From a virus: a stretch of DNA of 45,356 nt. The translations under genes were made by a program, and so were the position numbers. Shown here piece after piece: positions 17,612 through 25,438 of the stretch. Numbering within the stretch: the first letter of the stretch is position 1; each line of letters begins with the position of its first letter. Under the pieces are notes generated by a model. The model did no database searches. It worked only from the letters and a program-made list of their open reading frames with translations, and had not been told where the DNA came from. The DNA is taken from positions 6,744 to 52,099 of the IMG/VR virus record IMGVR_UViG_3300030104_004282. One strand, given 5' to 3'.

Positions 17612-18072
17612 ACTGTTGGCACTGTAACACAGAGATACTATGGGGTGGCGACCATGACATAGAGGACGATGAAGTGTTCAGCATGGTAACTAATCTTTCA
17701 TGTTTAAAGTGCGGTTGTCATGTAGAAGTATATTATCCAAAGGAGAATGATGTGAAAGAAAAGAGTGACATAATAAAAGAAGTAGAAGGTTTGGCTAAGT
17801 CCGACACTTCTGCTCTACACGAGGCCGAGCAATCTTACGGCAATAGCTGGAAAAAACGTGGAGGTGTCGGTGCTTACATGATGCTTGCCAGAAAATGGGA
17901 TAGGCTAGAACAGCAAGTCCAGGGATTCCATTGGGATGTTTTCAAGGCTATTGCCACCGACACAAGAGAGGAAGGTGTGCTTGACGACATAGGCGACCTT
18001 CGCAGATACTTATTCCTTGTGGAAGCTGAAATGCGTATGAGGTTGAAAGGTGACAAACAAAAACCAAAGTAA
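17608..18072 (+). CDS. Zinc-ribbon protein fused to an Nmad1-like helical domain
   Basis: The start at 17608 overlaps the previous stop (ATGA). An N-terminal CWHC...CLKCGC region (residues 3-33) is a zinc ribbon. The C-terminal half, with HEAEQSYGNSWKKRGGVGAY and a DIGDLRRYLFLVEAE end, resembles the nucleotide-modification-associated domain 1 (DUF1599) family. That family was described in association with modified-nucleotide gene clusters in phages, which agrees with this location. Its activity is unknown, and the ribbon fusion may target nucleic acid. Confidence 0.55.
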   Translation: MNCWHCNTEILWGGDHDIEDDEVFSMVTNLSCLKCGCHVEVYYPKENDVKEKSDIIKEVEGLAKSDTSALHEAEQSYGNSWKKRGGVGAYMMLARKWDRLEQQVQGFHWDVFKAIATDTREEGVLDDIGDLRRYLFLVEAEMRMRLKGDKQKPK

Positions 18073-18073
18073 T

Positions 18074-18232
18074 ATGGATGAACCAATAGAGGCTGTTTGT
18101 AAATCTTGTGGAACACAAAAAGTATTATCGTTTCGCAAACTAAAAAACAAATGGCCTCATTGCAACGTCTGTAATCAACCAATGAAAGTGACAGTACCAA
18201 ATGCAGTTCCCGTTATTCACCCCACAAACTGA
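18074..18232 (+). CDS. Tiny zinc-ribbon protein
   Basis: The 52-residue protein contains CKSCGT and CNVCNQ, a four-Cys zinc ribbon spanning most of the protein. The ribosome site is weak; a GTG at 18050 is an alternative start. The 3' end overlaps the DNA polymerase start by 32 bases. Confidence 0.5.
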   Translation: MDEPIEAVCKSCGTQKVLSFRKLKNKWPHCNVCNQPMKVTVPNAVPVIHPTN

Positions 18233-20120
18233 ATGGATAATGCCTGATGGCTATCCAAATTTAAAAGAAGCTAAAGAAGTATCAATAGATTTAGAAACTT
18301 GTGACCCACACCTCACAACTCATGGTAGTGGTTGGCCTCGTAAAGATGGCCACATCATAGGTTATGCCGTAGCTGTAGAAGGTGAGAGTTGGTACTTCCC
18401 AACACGACATGAAAACGGCAGTAATTTAGATCACGACCAGACCTCTCGCTGGATTAAAGACCTTTGCTCAGTAGACAGGGATTATGTAATGCACAATGCT
18501 CTTTACGACTTAGGGTGGTTACACGCTGAAGGGATTGAGGTTAGTGGTAGAATTATCGATACGATGATTGTTGCGGCTTGCTTAGACGAAAATAGGTTTA
18601 GCTATGCCCTCAATGCTCTGGGCAGAGACTATTTAAGCGAACGCAAAAACGAACGTGACTTACAAGAGGCCGCAAGTGCTTTCGGTATCAATGCTAAGAG
18701 TGAAATGTACAAACTCCCTGCTCATTTTGTAGGTGCTTACGCAGAACAGGATGCCGCATTAACCCTTAAACTCTGGAACCATTTTAAATCTCTACTTATA
18801 AAGGAAGACATCAACGATATATTTAACCTTGAAACAAATGTTCTTAAGGTGGTGTTTGAAATGCGTAAGAGAGGGGTGCGTGTCGACCTTGAAAAAGCTG
18901 AAATATTAAAACTAAAACTTGAGGAACAAGAACGTGAAGCATTAGAATCAGTTAAAGGAGGCGATATTGATATCTGGGCGGCCGCAAGTATCGCGAAAGC
19001 GTTTGATGCTAAAGGACTACGTTACCCAAGAACACCTAAGAGTGATGCTCCTAGCTTTACCAAAAACTTTCTTGCTAACCATGCTGATCCATTGGCTCAG
19101 GCGGTAGTTAGGGCAAGGGAACTTAACAAGGCTCGCACTACATTTATAGACACTATACTCAAACATCAGCACAACGGCCGTATTCATGCAGAGGCACACA
19201 GCTTACGGAGCGACGTTGGAGGCACAGTTACAGGGAGATTTAGTTATAGTAATCCTAACCTCCAACAAGTTCCTGCACGAAACGCTGAGATTGGTCCGAT
19301 GATACGAGGATTATTTCTACCAGAGGAAGGTGATATGTGGGGTGCGTTTGACTACAGTAGCCAAGAGCCACGTTTAGTCGTACATTATGCGAGCTTATTG
19401 AAATTTAGTGGAGCTCAAGACTTTGCTGATGAGTATAACAAAGATCCTCTAACAGATTTTCACCAGATGGCGGCTGATATTGTGGGTGTGCCTCGCAAAC
19501 AAGCCAAAGACATTAACTTAGGATTGTTTTATGGCATGGGTAAGAACAAACTTGCTGAACAACTAGGGTTAGATCTAGACTCAGCTAGGGATTTATTCTC
19601 AGAGTATCATGGCAAAGTTCCATTTGTTCAGCAATTAGCGGATTATGCCATTCAACGAGCAAGCACTAAAGGTGTGATAAGAACATTGCTTGGACGTAAG
19701 TGTCGTTTTGACAAATGGGAGCCAAACGCATATGGAACTCATAAGCCAATGACCTACAAAGATGCGTATGCTGAACATGGTCCTGCGATTAAAAGGTCAT
19801 TTACATATAAAGCACTAAACAGACTTATTCAAGGAAGTGCCGCTGACCAAACAAAGTCAGCAATGGTAGAACTACATAAGGAGGGTATAACACCATTGAT
19901 ACAAGTACACGACGAACTTGACATTTCAGTAACAGATGAGCAAACTGCACAAAGAATAAAGGAAGTGATGGAAACGTGTGTGACCATGCAAATACCTTCT
20001 GTTGTAGATGCTGAGTTCGGTCCGAGTTGGGGGGATGCTAAAAAGACGTTTTCAGATAAACCATGGAGTAGGGGAATAAAAGATGGATCAACACGAATGC
20101 AAGACAATACCAAATTATAA
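18201..20120 (+). CDS. Family A DNA polymerase with 3'-5' exonuclease domain
   Basis: The 639-residue protein has an exonuclease domain (DLET near residue 31, HNALYDLGWLH, YAEQDAALT). Its polymerase domain has motif A AFDYSSQEPRL (about 384), motif B KDINLGLFYGMG (about 436) and motif C QVHDELD (about 570). The motif A segment SSQEPR departs from the usual SQIELR. The position equivalent to E. coli Phe762 is Leu (KDINLG), a variant linked in virioplankton studies to slower or less lytic replication. There is no DnaJ-like insert as reported for HMO-2011. It is the phage replicase. Confidence 0.92.
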   Translation: MQFPLFTPQTEWIMPDGYPNLKEAKEVSIDLETCDPHLTTHGSGWPRKDGHIIGYAVAVEGESWYFPTRHENGSNLDHDQTSRWIKDLCSVDRDYVMHNALYDLGWLHAEGIEVSGRIIDTMIVAACLDENRFSYALNALGRDYLSERKNERDLQEAASAFGINAKSEMYKLPAHFVGAYAEQDAALTLKLWNHFKSLLIKEDINDIFNLETNVLKVVFEMRKRGVRVDLEKAEILKLKLEEQEREALESVKGGDIDIWAAASIAKAFDAKGLRYPRTPKSDAPSFTKNFLANHADPLAQAVVRARELNKARTTFIDTILKHQHNGRIHAEAHSLRSDVGGTVTGRFSYSNPNLQQVPARNAEIGPMIRGLFLPEEGDMWGAFDYSSQEPRLVVHYASLLKFSGAQDFADEYNKDPLTDFHQMAADIVGVPRKQAKDINLGLFYGMGKNKLAEQLGLDLDSARDLFSEYHGKVPFVQQLADYAIQRASTKGVIRTLLGRKCRFDKWEPNAYGTHKPMTYKDAYAEHGPAIKRSFTYKALNRLIQGSAADQTKSAMVELHKEGITPLIQVHDELDISVTDEQTAQRIKEVMETCVTMQIPSVVDAEFGPSWGDAKKTFSDKPWSRGIKDGSTRMQDNTKL

Positions 20121-20601
20121 AACAATAGAAACCGCATGGGACGCACAGTTTCTTGTTCGTTATCATACAGTACCATTAAACTTTGAGAGGCAAACAGTGG
20201 GAGCTCATTCATACGCAGTAACAGTTTTAATTGACCAACTGTGGCCAGACAGTAGTAAACAACTTCTGCAAGCCGCTCTTTACCACGATGTACCTGAAAT
20301 TATATTGGGGGACATACCTGCGACAGCAAAGTGGGATAATGCAGACTTAACAAGAGCATTTACCAAAGCTGAAGAAAAAGTGTTTAACGACTTAGAATTG
20401 CAGTTTTATCTGAGTAAAGAGGAAAAAGACAAACTTAAGATGGCAGATATGCTTGAGCTTGTCATGTATGCCCACCGACATTTGTATCTTGGTAGACTTA
20501 TGGCTGAAATTAAAAAGACGGGAGTTCATTACCTTAACGACAGGTTTAAAGACAACCCACATTTCCCACCTGTCAAAACTATAATACAAACTTTAGATTA
20601 A
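20083..20601 (+). CDS. HD-domain 5'-deoxynucleotidase, YfbR-like
   Basis: The 172-residue protein shows the HD metal-binding set: His42 (GAHSYAV), His68-Asp69 (YHDVPEI), Glu72, Asp77 (LGDIPA) and Asp122 (KMADMLEL). This matches the YfbR family of dNMP phosphatases. It would adjust nucleotide pools, possibly removing host dTMP or dUMP in favour of modified precursors. The gene overlaps the polymerase 3' end by 38 bases. Confidence 0.85.
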   Translation: MDQHECKTIPNYKTIETAWDAQFLVRYHTVPLNFERQTVGAHSYAVTVLIDQLWPDSSKQLLQAALYHDVPEIILGDIPATAKWDNADLTRAFTKAEEKVFNDLELQFYLSKEEKDKLKMADMLELVMYAHRHLYLGRLMAEIKKTGVHYLNDRFKDNPHFPPVKTIIQTLD

Positions 20602-20676
20602 AAAGATACTTTTGCTATATAAAAGAGTATAAGTATAGTATATAAGTATATTATGGTTTTTATAGAAAGGTAAATC
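20600..20676 (+). promoter_or_regulatory. Probable promoter/leader module
   Basis: AT-rich repeats (AAGTATAGTATATAAGTATA) end about 15 bases before a TAGAAAGG leader at 20663-20670 and the ATG at 20677. The layout matches the recurring module of this phage. Confidence 0.4.
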
Positions 20677-20943
20677 ATGAATACAAGTGTATTGTTTCCA
20701 CAAACTTTTGAAGAATACGAAGAAGATTGTTTAAAATATGTTCTGTATTATACTATAAGTGAGTTTTTAGGTAGAGGTAAGTATAAACGTCTACACAAAA
20801 GTAAGAACTGTGCTAAAAGTTATAAGAAGTATATGGATTTACTTAGCAAAAACCCTAATCAACGTCTGTTAAGGTATGCTATTTGTCAGCCACCTTGCAG
20901 AGCATTAACAGTAAACATCTATATAGGAGATAGATATGGCTAA
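20677..20943 (+). CDS. Hypothetical protein
   Basis: The 88-residue protein is rich in Tyr and Lys (FLGRGKYKRLHKSKNCAKSYKKYM) with a PPCRALTV segment near the end. It starts after a TAGAAAGG leader and overlaps the next gene by 8 bases. I recognise no family. Confidence 0.55.
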   Translation: MNTSVLFPQTFEEYEEDCLKYVLYYTISEFLGRGKYKRLHKSKNCAKSYKKYMDLLSKNPNQRLLRYAICQPPCRALTVNIYIGDRYG

Positions 20944-21226
20944 AATAAATTATACTGATGAGTTTGTACTCAAAGTAAGAGCCGCCAATAAAACAATGAC
21001 CTCTAAACAGATGATGAAAAAGTTTAAATTGTCTAAGGGTCAGTTAGATTACACTCTTTATAATTATGAAGTTATAATACCTGAAGTAGCTAAAGTTGAA
21101 GTATTACCGCCTGAAAAAGAAGTAAAGAAAATGTCAGTTACTGAAAGGTACAACCCTCAACCTTTAAGCATCTACGGAAGGCTAAAACGTGACGTTAAAT
21201 GGCTGTTTGGTTTTGGAAAGAGTTAA
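20936..21226 (+). CDS. Small HTH-like DNA-binding protein
   Basis: The 96-residue protein has a helix-turn-helix-like N-terminus (MTSKQMMKKFKLSKGQLDYTLYNYEVI, split across residues 20-45) and a basic C-terminus. This suggests a regulator or DNA-bound accessory protein. It sits in a run of overlapping small genes. Confidence 0.55.
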   Translation: MAKINYTDEFVLKVRAANKTMTSKQMMKKFKLSKGQLDYTLYNYEVIIPEVAKVEVLPPEKEVKKMSVTERYNPQPLSIYGRLKRDVKWLFGFGKS

Positions 21227-21227
21227 T

Positions 21228-21521
21228 ATGGATAATGATCAAATAAACCACATCAAAATTGATGATAACATTCCAGTTCCTGTTGCTAAAGGAAAATGGG
21301 CTGAACTCGCACACCGCCTGAAAGTGGGACAATCAGTTGCATTACCTAAATTTCCAATAGGGTCTACGCAGTCCCTTAGAAGTGCAATACAAAGGTCTGG
21401 TTTCCAAATGGTGTCTGCAAAAGACAAAAAGGACCCTACTAAGATACGTTGTTGGAAAGTAGAGGGTAAACCTGTTCAATACAGAACTCTTAGAAAAGGT
21501 GATTTAAATGGAAATACTTAA
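21228..21521 (+). CDS. Conserved small phage protein
   Basis: The start at 21228 just follows the previous stop; a longer frame begins at 21189 inside the upstream gene. The 97-residue product has IDDNIPVPVAKGKWAELAHRL, QSLRSAIQRSG and KIRCWKVE. I associate this layout with a phage family of unknown function in which a short strand-helix unit ends in RxWKVE. It may bind nucleic acid, but this is not shown. Confidence 0.6.
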   Translation: MDNDQINHIKIDDNIPVPVAKGKWAELAHRLKVGQSVALPKFPIGSTQSLRSAIQRSGFQMVSAKDKKDPTKIRCWKVEGKPVQYRTLRKGDLNGNT

Positions 21522-21885
21522 GACAACTCATTTTAAACTCTGTACTAAATATAAAATAAGAACAGACGAGGGTGACCTCGTCTGGACTACCGAACCGAGT
21601 AAAGCCTTATTAGATTTGTACAAGGCTTCAATGAATACTCCTCAAGAAAAACGATTGCAAATGAAACAGTATGCGAAAATGTTGGGAGCGACTGGTGCTG
21701 ATTTATCTAAATACTCTAATATGTTTGGATTAAAGTGGACGGATGGAAGAGGTATAAAAAGATATGCCGTTAGAAAAGAAATAATAGCTCTACGAGAACA
21801 AGCTAATATGACTTATCAAGAAATAGGCGACATTTATGGTTTTTCACGTCAATACGCTCACCAAGTCTACATGGGATACACCTGA
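21508..21885 (+). CDS. Sigma-region-4-like HTH protein
   Basis: The 125-residue protein has a C-terminal helix-turn-helix (EQANMTYQEIGDIYGFSRQY, about residues 97-116) of the sigma-70 region 4 type. The N-terminal half is unrelated to sigma factors. It overlaps the preceding gene by 14 bases. It is a candidate phage transcription regulator acting on the module promoters. Confidence 0.6.
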   Translation: MEILKTTHFKLCTKYKIRTDEGDLVWTTEPSKALLDLYKASMNTPQEKRLQMKQYAKMLGATGADLSKYSNMFGLKWTDGRGIKRYAVRKEIIALREQANMTYQEIGDIYGFSRQYAHQVYMGYT

Positions 21886-21970
21886 TTAAAAAGACTATTT
21901 AATAGTATTCTTATTTATTTTTTAAGTTTAATATTAATATATAAACAATAACTTCGCAGAAAGGAAGGTT
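21886..21970 (+). promoter_or_regulatory. Probable promoter/leader module
   Basis: An AT box (TTAATATTAATATATAAACA) is followed by ACTTCG and CAGAAAGG (21957-21964), then the ATG at 21971. It closely resembles the modules at 24.2, 25.1 and 27.4 kb. Confidence 0.45.
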
Positions 21971-22177
21971 ATGCAAGACACTAATATAGAAAAATTTGCA
22001 GAGGTTGCCAGTACAATGTCTGTGCTTTGTGAAGGATACAGCTACTATTACCTTATGACGACTTATGTAAAAGAAAAGTATCCAGAACTTTACACAGAAG
22101 CTTCAACGTATGCTCAGGAAAATTTGTTTGTTGACCACAACCCTATCTCCGATTTACTCCAACAGGACGTAGGTTAA
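21971..22177 (+). CDS. Small hypothetical protein
   Basis: The 68-residue acidic protein (MQDTNIEKFAEVASTMSVL) is probably helical. It follows a CAGAAAGG leader and its stop touches the next start. I recognise no family. Confidence 0.55.
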   Translation: MQDTNIEKFAEVASTMSVLCEGYSYYYLMTTYVKEKYPELYTEASTYAQENLFVDHNPISDLLQQDVG

Positions 22178-22365
22178 TGGTAGTAAACGAGGTAGTTGTG
22201 TGGACAACTATTATACTTATGCAGTTTCCCACACAAGAGCAGTGTGAATTATATCATCAAGCAGTTAATGGAAACAACGGCAACTGTGTACCTATCACAC
22301 ATCATGTTCCTACATTCGTACATGATATGCCACCACCAAGACCAAAGGAGTACATAATTGAATAG
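22177..22365 (+). CDS. Small, possibly exported protein
   Basis: The 62-residue protein has a short hydrophobic N-terminus (VVVWTTIILMQF), two Cys (QCELY, NCVPI) and a Pro-rich C-terminus. It overlaps the next gene by 8 bases. A membrane or periplasmic location is possible. There is no recognised family. Confidence 0.5.
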   Translation: MVVNEVVVWTTIILMQFPTQEQCELYHQAVNGNNGNCVPITHHVPTFVHDMPPPRPKEYIIE

Positions 22366-22855
22366 GTTTTTAATAGAAGATAATCCAAGGCTGATCGCAC
22401 GTTCGCTGTGCGATCAGCACATTGTAAAAATGCCGTTGGAGGAAGCACAGATGTTATGCACCTCGCTTTGGCATCACGCACCAAAGTATGCAGAGGAAAA
22501 AAAGTTATACCGTCCTGTGCATCAAAAACATCCTTGTACGTTGTGGGCAATGAAAACCAGACAAAACTATGCGTTCGCTTTTAAGATGTACAAAGAAATG
22601 CTTGACGAGTATACTTTCAGGTATAAAAAACAACACGGAGCATCAAAACTATGGGACGCTTTGTATGATGGTACTCGGTACATACCGCAAGGACCTCTGA
22701 CAAAACATCCAGAATGCTTTGGTAAGTATGAAGAGTTTAAAACAGATATGTATTGGCCAATTACTTCTTATCGCAAATTTTACATCGCCGATAAAAATAA
22801 GTTTGCCAGATACAACAATGGAACAAGCAGACCAGAATGGTTTGTTAAAGAGTAG
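22358..22855 (+). CDS. Conserved phage protein of unknown function
   Basis: The 165-residue protein starts at TTG after AAGGAG. Its order of motifs (IARSLCDQHIVKMPLEEAQM, HPCTLWAMKTRQNYAF, EYTFRYKK, SYRKFYIADKNKFARY, PEWF) is one I recognise from many phage genomes, without a proven activity. A strong 11-base-pair hairpin lies in its first codons (22390-22418). Confidence 0.7.
   Translation: MNRFLIEDNPRLIARSLCDQHIVKMPLEEAQMLCTSLWHHAPKYAEEKKLYRPVHQKHPCTLWAMKTRQNYAFAFKMYKEMLDEYTFRYKKQHGASKLWDALYDGTRYIPQGPLTKHPECFGKYEEFKTDMYWPITSYRKFYIADKNKFARYNNGTSRPEWFVKE
22390..22418 (+). promoter_or_regulatory. Strong hairpin inside the coding start of the 22358 gene
   Basis: GCTGATCGCAC (22390-22400) pairs perfectly with GTGCGATCAGC (22408-22418) around a 7-base loop. 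It spans codons of a conserved protein about 30 bases after the start. It could slow translation, bind a regulator or be a processing site. Confidence 0.5.
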
Positions 22856-23112
22856 GAGGGAGACAAGGTTCCTTTCAAAAGTGCGAGCATTGGGTTTGTC
22901 GTTCTTTAAATGCTGTGGATGTGAAATATAGTACCTCCTCCCATTTACAATTCGTTATTCATGGGTTCTATATTTTGGTAATCAACTTCCTTGTCCGTAA
23001 AATAGTGTTAGTTGAAAATTCACAGAACACCCAAGACACAAAAGAGTTTGCATATGTAGGCTCTTGCTTTAAAATGGTAGTATAAATATACAACTCGTAG
23101 AAAGGAGTTATT
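22856..23112 (+). other. Intergenic region without a recognised gene
   Basis: These 257 bases hold no convincing ORF. An AGGAGG near 22856 could pair with CCTCCT near 22935, and the 3' end carries an AT box (GTAGTATAAATATACAAC) plus TAGAAAGG leader (23098-23105) of the next gene. A tRNA was considered and not supported. A small structured RNA is possible. Confidence 0.35.
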
Positions 23113-23505
23113 ATGGGTAACAGAATAAGCGTTCAATTTGAACAACAAATGGAAGAGTGGAGTGGTCCTACTCAACGTAAGATGAAATACGTTAGGAGTG
23201 TAGCTATTTTTCACCACAATGCAGGAGAGCAGTTTGCTAATTTTGTTTTTGACTGGTTTAAAGGTTTCATGAAAATGGCAATTATTGAGAAACACCACGA
23301 AAGGTGGACTCCTCACAACATTGCTCTTGCTTGTGCGTGTGAAGTTGGTAACACTTATAAGTATTCTTATAAAAAATCTACAGCACCTGAACCTAGTATC
23401 TACTTGGGCAAGGATGAGTATGACGGTGACAACTCTGACAATGGTAACTTTGTTATAGATATGGATAAATGTACAATGACACAAGAAAAAGTGGAATATG
23501 TATAA
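23113..23505 (+). CDS. Hypothetical protein
   Basis: The 130-residue protein begins MGNRISVQFEQQMEEWSGPT, with an aromatic middle (FVFDWFKGFMKMAI) and an acidic C-terminus. A TAGAAAGGAG leader precedes it, and the stop overlaps the next start (TAATG). I recognise no family. Confidence 0.55.
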   Translation: MGNRISVQFEQQMEEWSGPTQRKMKYVRSVAIFHHNAGEQFANFVFDWFKGFMKMAIIEKHHERWTPHNIALACACEVGNTYKYSYKKSTAPEPSIYLGKDEYDGDNSDNGNFVIDMDKCTMTQEKVEYV

Positions 23506-23876
23506 TGAGTATTCCTGTATTTGAGTTTTATGACCTTACCAAAGAGGTGAGTAAACTTCGCACCGAAGTTAGGAAACTTGATGACCTTGTGAGGGAAAAC
23601 AATAATATGTTTCACTTACAGTTTGGTCCTCCAGATAAAGAAATAGTTGAAATGAAAGCGGACTATTTTAAATTAAAAGAAAAGTTGAGCATGGCCATTG
23701 CTCAACTTGAAGCCGAATATCTTAAATGTATAGAAGTGCATGAAGAAGCAGTGAAGACTGATGCCTACCCATTAGGGGAAAAAATAGAAAAAGAACCTTA
23801 TTTTAGAGGTAGAAGCCACGTTCTAAATCAAGTAATCAAACAAATGAAAGGAGTAAAGGATGGGAAGGATGAGTGA
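23505..23876 (+). CDS. Coiled-coil hypothetical protein
   Basis: The start is placed at the TAATG overlap; a longer reading from 23469 would run into the upstream gene. The 123-residue product (MSIPVFEFYDLTKEVSKL) is largely coiled coil, rich in Glu, Lys and Leu, and contains a DAYPLGEKIEKEPYFRGR segment. It overlaps the following gene by 17 bases. Confidence 0.55.
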   Translation: MSIPVFEFYDLTKEVSKLRTEVRKLDDLVRENNNMFHLQFGPPDKEIVEMKADYFKLKEKLSMAIAQLEAEYLKCIEVHEEAVKTDAYPLGEKIEKEPYFRGRSHVLNQVIKQMKGVKDGKDE

Positions 23877-24120
23877 CCATCAATTAGATTTAATAAGTGT
23901 TATTGAAGATGAGTTCAGGAGTGGTAGGATTGATTCATTGAAAGCCGCTAGCCAGCTGAATCTAGCTGGTGTGAGCGTTGGTGAGATTGAAAAGATTATC
24001 GACGATAACACAGCGGAACACATAAAAACGATCTCAAGAAAAATGTGGGAAGGAATGGCCAGAAAAGTTGCTGATAAATTAGATAAGTCTAGCAAAAATA
24101 TTGCTAATGACGTAGACTAA
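23860..24120 (+). CDS. Small helical protein
   Basis: The 86-residue protein starts after GGAG spaced 8 bases; an ATG at 23869 is an alternative. Its pattern SGRIDSLKAASQLNLAGVSV could be a helical DNA-binding or dimerisation unit. It is the last gene before a strong terminator. Confidence 0.5.
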   Translation: MGRMSDHQLDLISVIEDEFRSGRIDSLKAASQLNLAGVSVGEIEKIIDDNTAEHIKTISRKMWEGMARKVADKLDKSSKNIANDVD

Positions 24121-24165
24121 TGACACATAGAATATTTCATATTTTATGTCTCCCTGGAATAACTT

Positions 24166-24192
24166 GCGGTCTGGCAACAGACCGCTTTTTTT
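24166..24192 (+). terminator. Strong intrinsic terminator
   Basis: GCGGTCT (24166-24172) pairs with AGACCGC (24179-24185) around a 6-base loop and is followed by TTTTTTT. It closes the 23.1-24.1 kb gene group before a new promoter module. Confidence 0.85.
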
Positions 24193-24214
24193 ATCACCTG
24201 AGCAGTTTTAGGTT

Positions 24215-24278
24215 TTCTTTAGTTAAGTCCCGTTTTATTATATATTATATTTAAACAGCCAACGTAGAAAGGAAGGCT
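24215..24278 (+). promoter_or_regulatory. Probable promoter/leader module
   Basis: A TATTATATATTATATTTAA box ends about 10 bases before CGTAGAAAGGAAGG (TAGAAAGG at 24265-24272) and the ATG at 24279. Placement straight after a terminator supports a new transcription start. Confidence 0.5.
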
Positions 24279-24587
24279 ATGAACAAATATTTTAGTAGAC
24301 TTGTAAACGAGGTTTGCCGTTGGAAATGGCAAGCTGACATTATTATGGTTCGCAAAACTCTGCACTTAGAGTTAGCAGATGACCGCTTTTTGGTTATTAA
24401 TGAAATGCCATACAATACTGACCAATTAGTGATGTTTGATACCTACGTGGATAAAAACATGAACTTTCACACTAAAACTTATTATGTGTCCAGCAACAGA
24501 ACTTATCATAGAGCGTGTGAAGCTATATACAACCTGAGTGAAGATTTTGCTGTAGAACTAGAGCCACAGAAAACGGTGGTGACGTAA
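24279..24587 (+). CDS. Hypothetical protein
   Basis: The 102-residue protein begins MNKYFSRLVNEVCRWKWQAD, with a beta-rich middle (KTLHLELADDRFLVINEMPY). The stop abuts the next ATG. I recognise no family. It follows a promoter module. Confidence 0.5.
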   Translation: MNKYFSRLVNEVCRWKWQADIIMVRKTLHLELADDRFLVINEMPYNTDQLVMFDTYVDKNMNFHTKTYYVSSNRTYHRACEAIYNLSEDFAVELEPQKTVVT

Positions 24588-24961
24588 TGTCACTTAAACA
24601 CAGATATGGCAAAATACAAAATTGGCAAAAAGTCTGCATATCCAGTGATGGACTAACGTATGATCCAATTTATGAAAAAGTTTATTTTTCCACAATGACT
24701 ATTGGAATAAATGGCATTACTCAGGATAACCATGAAAAGTTCTATGAAAGGATACGGCTTTACGAATTAGCAAGTAACAGTCTTATTGCCAGAGATGTTA
24801 ACTTTAATTCTTTAATAAACCTTGAGGTTATAAAGAAGTTTATTGGACTTGACACTAATGCAGATTGCAAAACAGATGCTGAGTTTAAAAAGTTTTTGTT
24901 GGAATGCTTACACGCAGAGGCACAAGCAAGTATACGATTAGAAAAAAGAGGCATGTCATGA
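24587..24961 (+). CDS. Hypothetical protein
   Basis: The 124-residue protein starts in the stop codon of the previous gene. It begins MSLKHRYGKIQNWQKV and has a beta-strand run with YDPIYEKVYFSTMTIG. Its stop overlaps the next small ORF (ATGA), showing tight coupling. I recognise no family. Confidence 0.5.
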   Translation: MSLKHRYGKIQNWQKVCISSDGLTYDPIYEKVYFSTMTIGINGITQDNHEKFYERIRLYELASNSLIARDVNFNSLINLEVIKKFIGLDTNADCKTDAEFKKFLLECLHAEAQASIRLEKRGMS

Positions 24962-25020
24962 TTGTGTACGCTCTGTTTGCCACCTTGATAGTAATACTAC
25001 TTCTCTCTGTATTAAGGTGA
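24958..25020 (+). CDS. 20-residue membrane micropeptide
   Basis: An ATGA overlap with the previous stop starts a 20-codon frame, MIVYALFATLIVILLLSVLR. It is a single hydrophobic helix with a basic end and is followed at once by a terminator. Similar one-helix ORFs occur at 25439, 28460 and 28735, which supports a real small membrane protein. Confidence 0.45.
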   Translation: MIVYALFATLIVILLLSVLR

Positions 25021-25030
25021 CAAAAAACTA

Positions 25031-25064
25031 TGGGGTCTTGAGTAAAAAGACCCCACTTTTTTTT
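25031..25064 (+). terminator. Strong intrinsic terminator
   Basis: TGGGGTCTT (25031-25039) pairs exactly with AAGACCCCA (25047-25055), followed by C and eight T. It ends the 24.3-25.0 kb group. Confidence 0.85.
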
Positions 25065-25069
25065 ATCCT

Positions 25070-25121
25070 GTGGTATTATATATATATTAATTAACAACTG
25101 TTTCGTAGAAAGGAAACATCA
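25070..25121 (+). promoter_or_regulatory. Probable promoter/leader module
   Basis: A GGTATTATATATATATTAAT box is followed by TTCG and TAGAAAGGAAA (TAGAAAGG at 25106-25113) before the ATG at 25122. It again follows a terminator directly. Confidence 0.5.
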
Positions 25122-25436
25122 ATGGCAAAATTAAAAGACGCACCTATTAGCATCGCCCAAACTTATATCACCGTACAAAGGGCGGTGATAAAACACTTTG
25201 AAAAAACAATTCCGCACATCCGCAACTGTTCAAACAGCTTAGTCCAAAACAGTTCGTGCGTAATTTATCCTGATGATGTTAGCCAAGTTGCAATAGTCAC
25301 TTTTCCATACCAAGTAGATGTCTACTTTAGTAATTGGAACGACATTAATAGTGGTGAAGTGGCCACCACCAAAAGCTTCATTATTACAACCTATGCAGAA
25401 CTTAAAGAATTCATTAACCATTTAGAAGGAGCATAA
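25122..25436 (+). CDS. Hypothetical protein
   Basis: The 104-residue protein begins MAKLKDAPISIAQTYITVQR, with beta-strand segments (QVAIVTFPYQVDVYFSNW). It has a TAGAAAGG leader and leads a three- or four-gene run. I recognise no family. Confidence 0.5.
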   Translation: MAKLKDAPISIAQTYITVQRAVIKHFEKTIPHIRNCSNSLVQNSSCVIYPDDVSQVAIVTFPYQVDVYFSNWNDINSGEVATTKSFIITTYAELKEFINHLEGA

Positions 25437-25438
25437 TA

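Noticed and set aside
22856-22945. Possible tRNA between the 22358 and 23113 genes
   Set aside because: AGGAGG and CCTCCT could pair, but no proper acceptor, anticodon and T-arm (GTTCRANTC) set could be formed.
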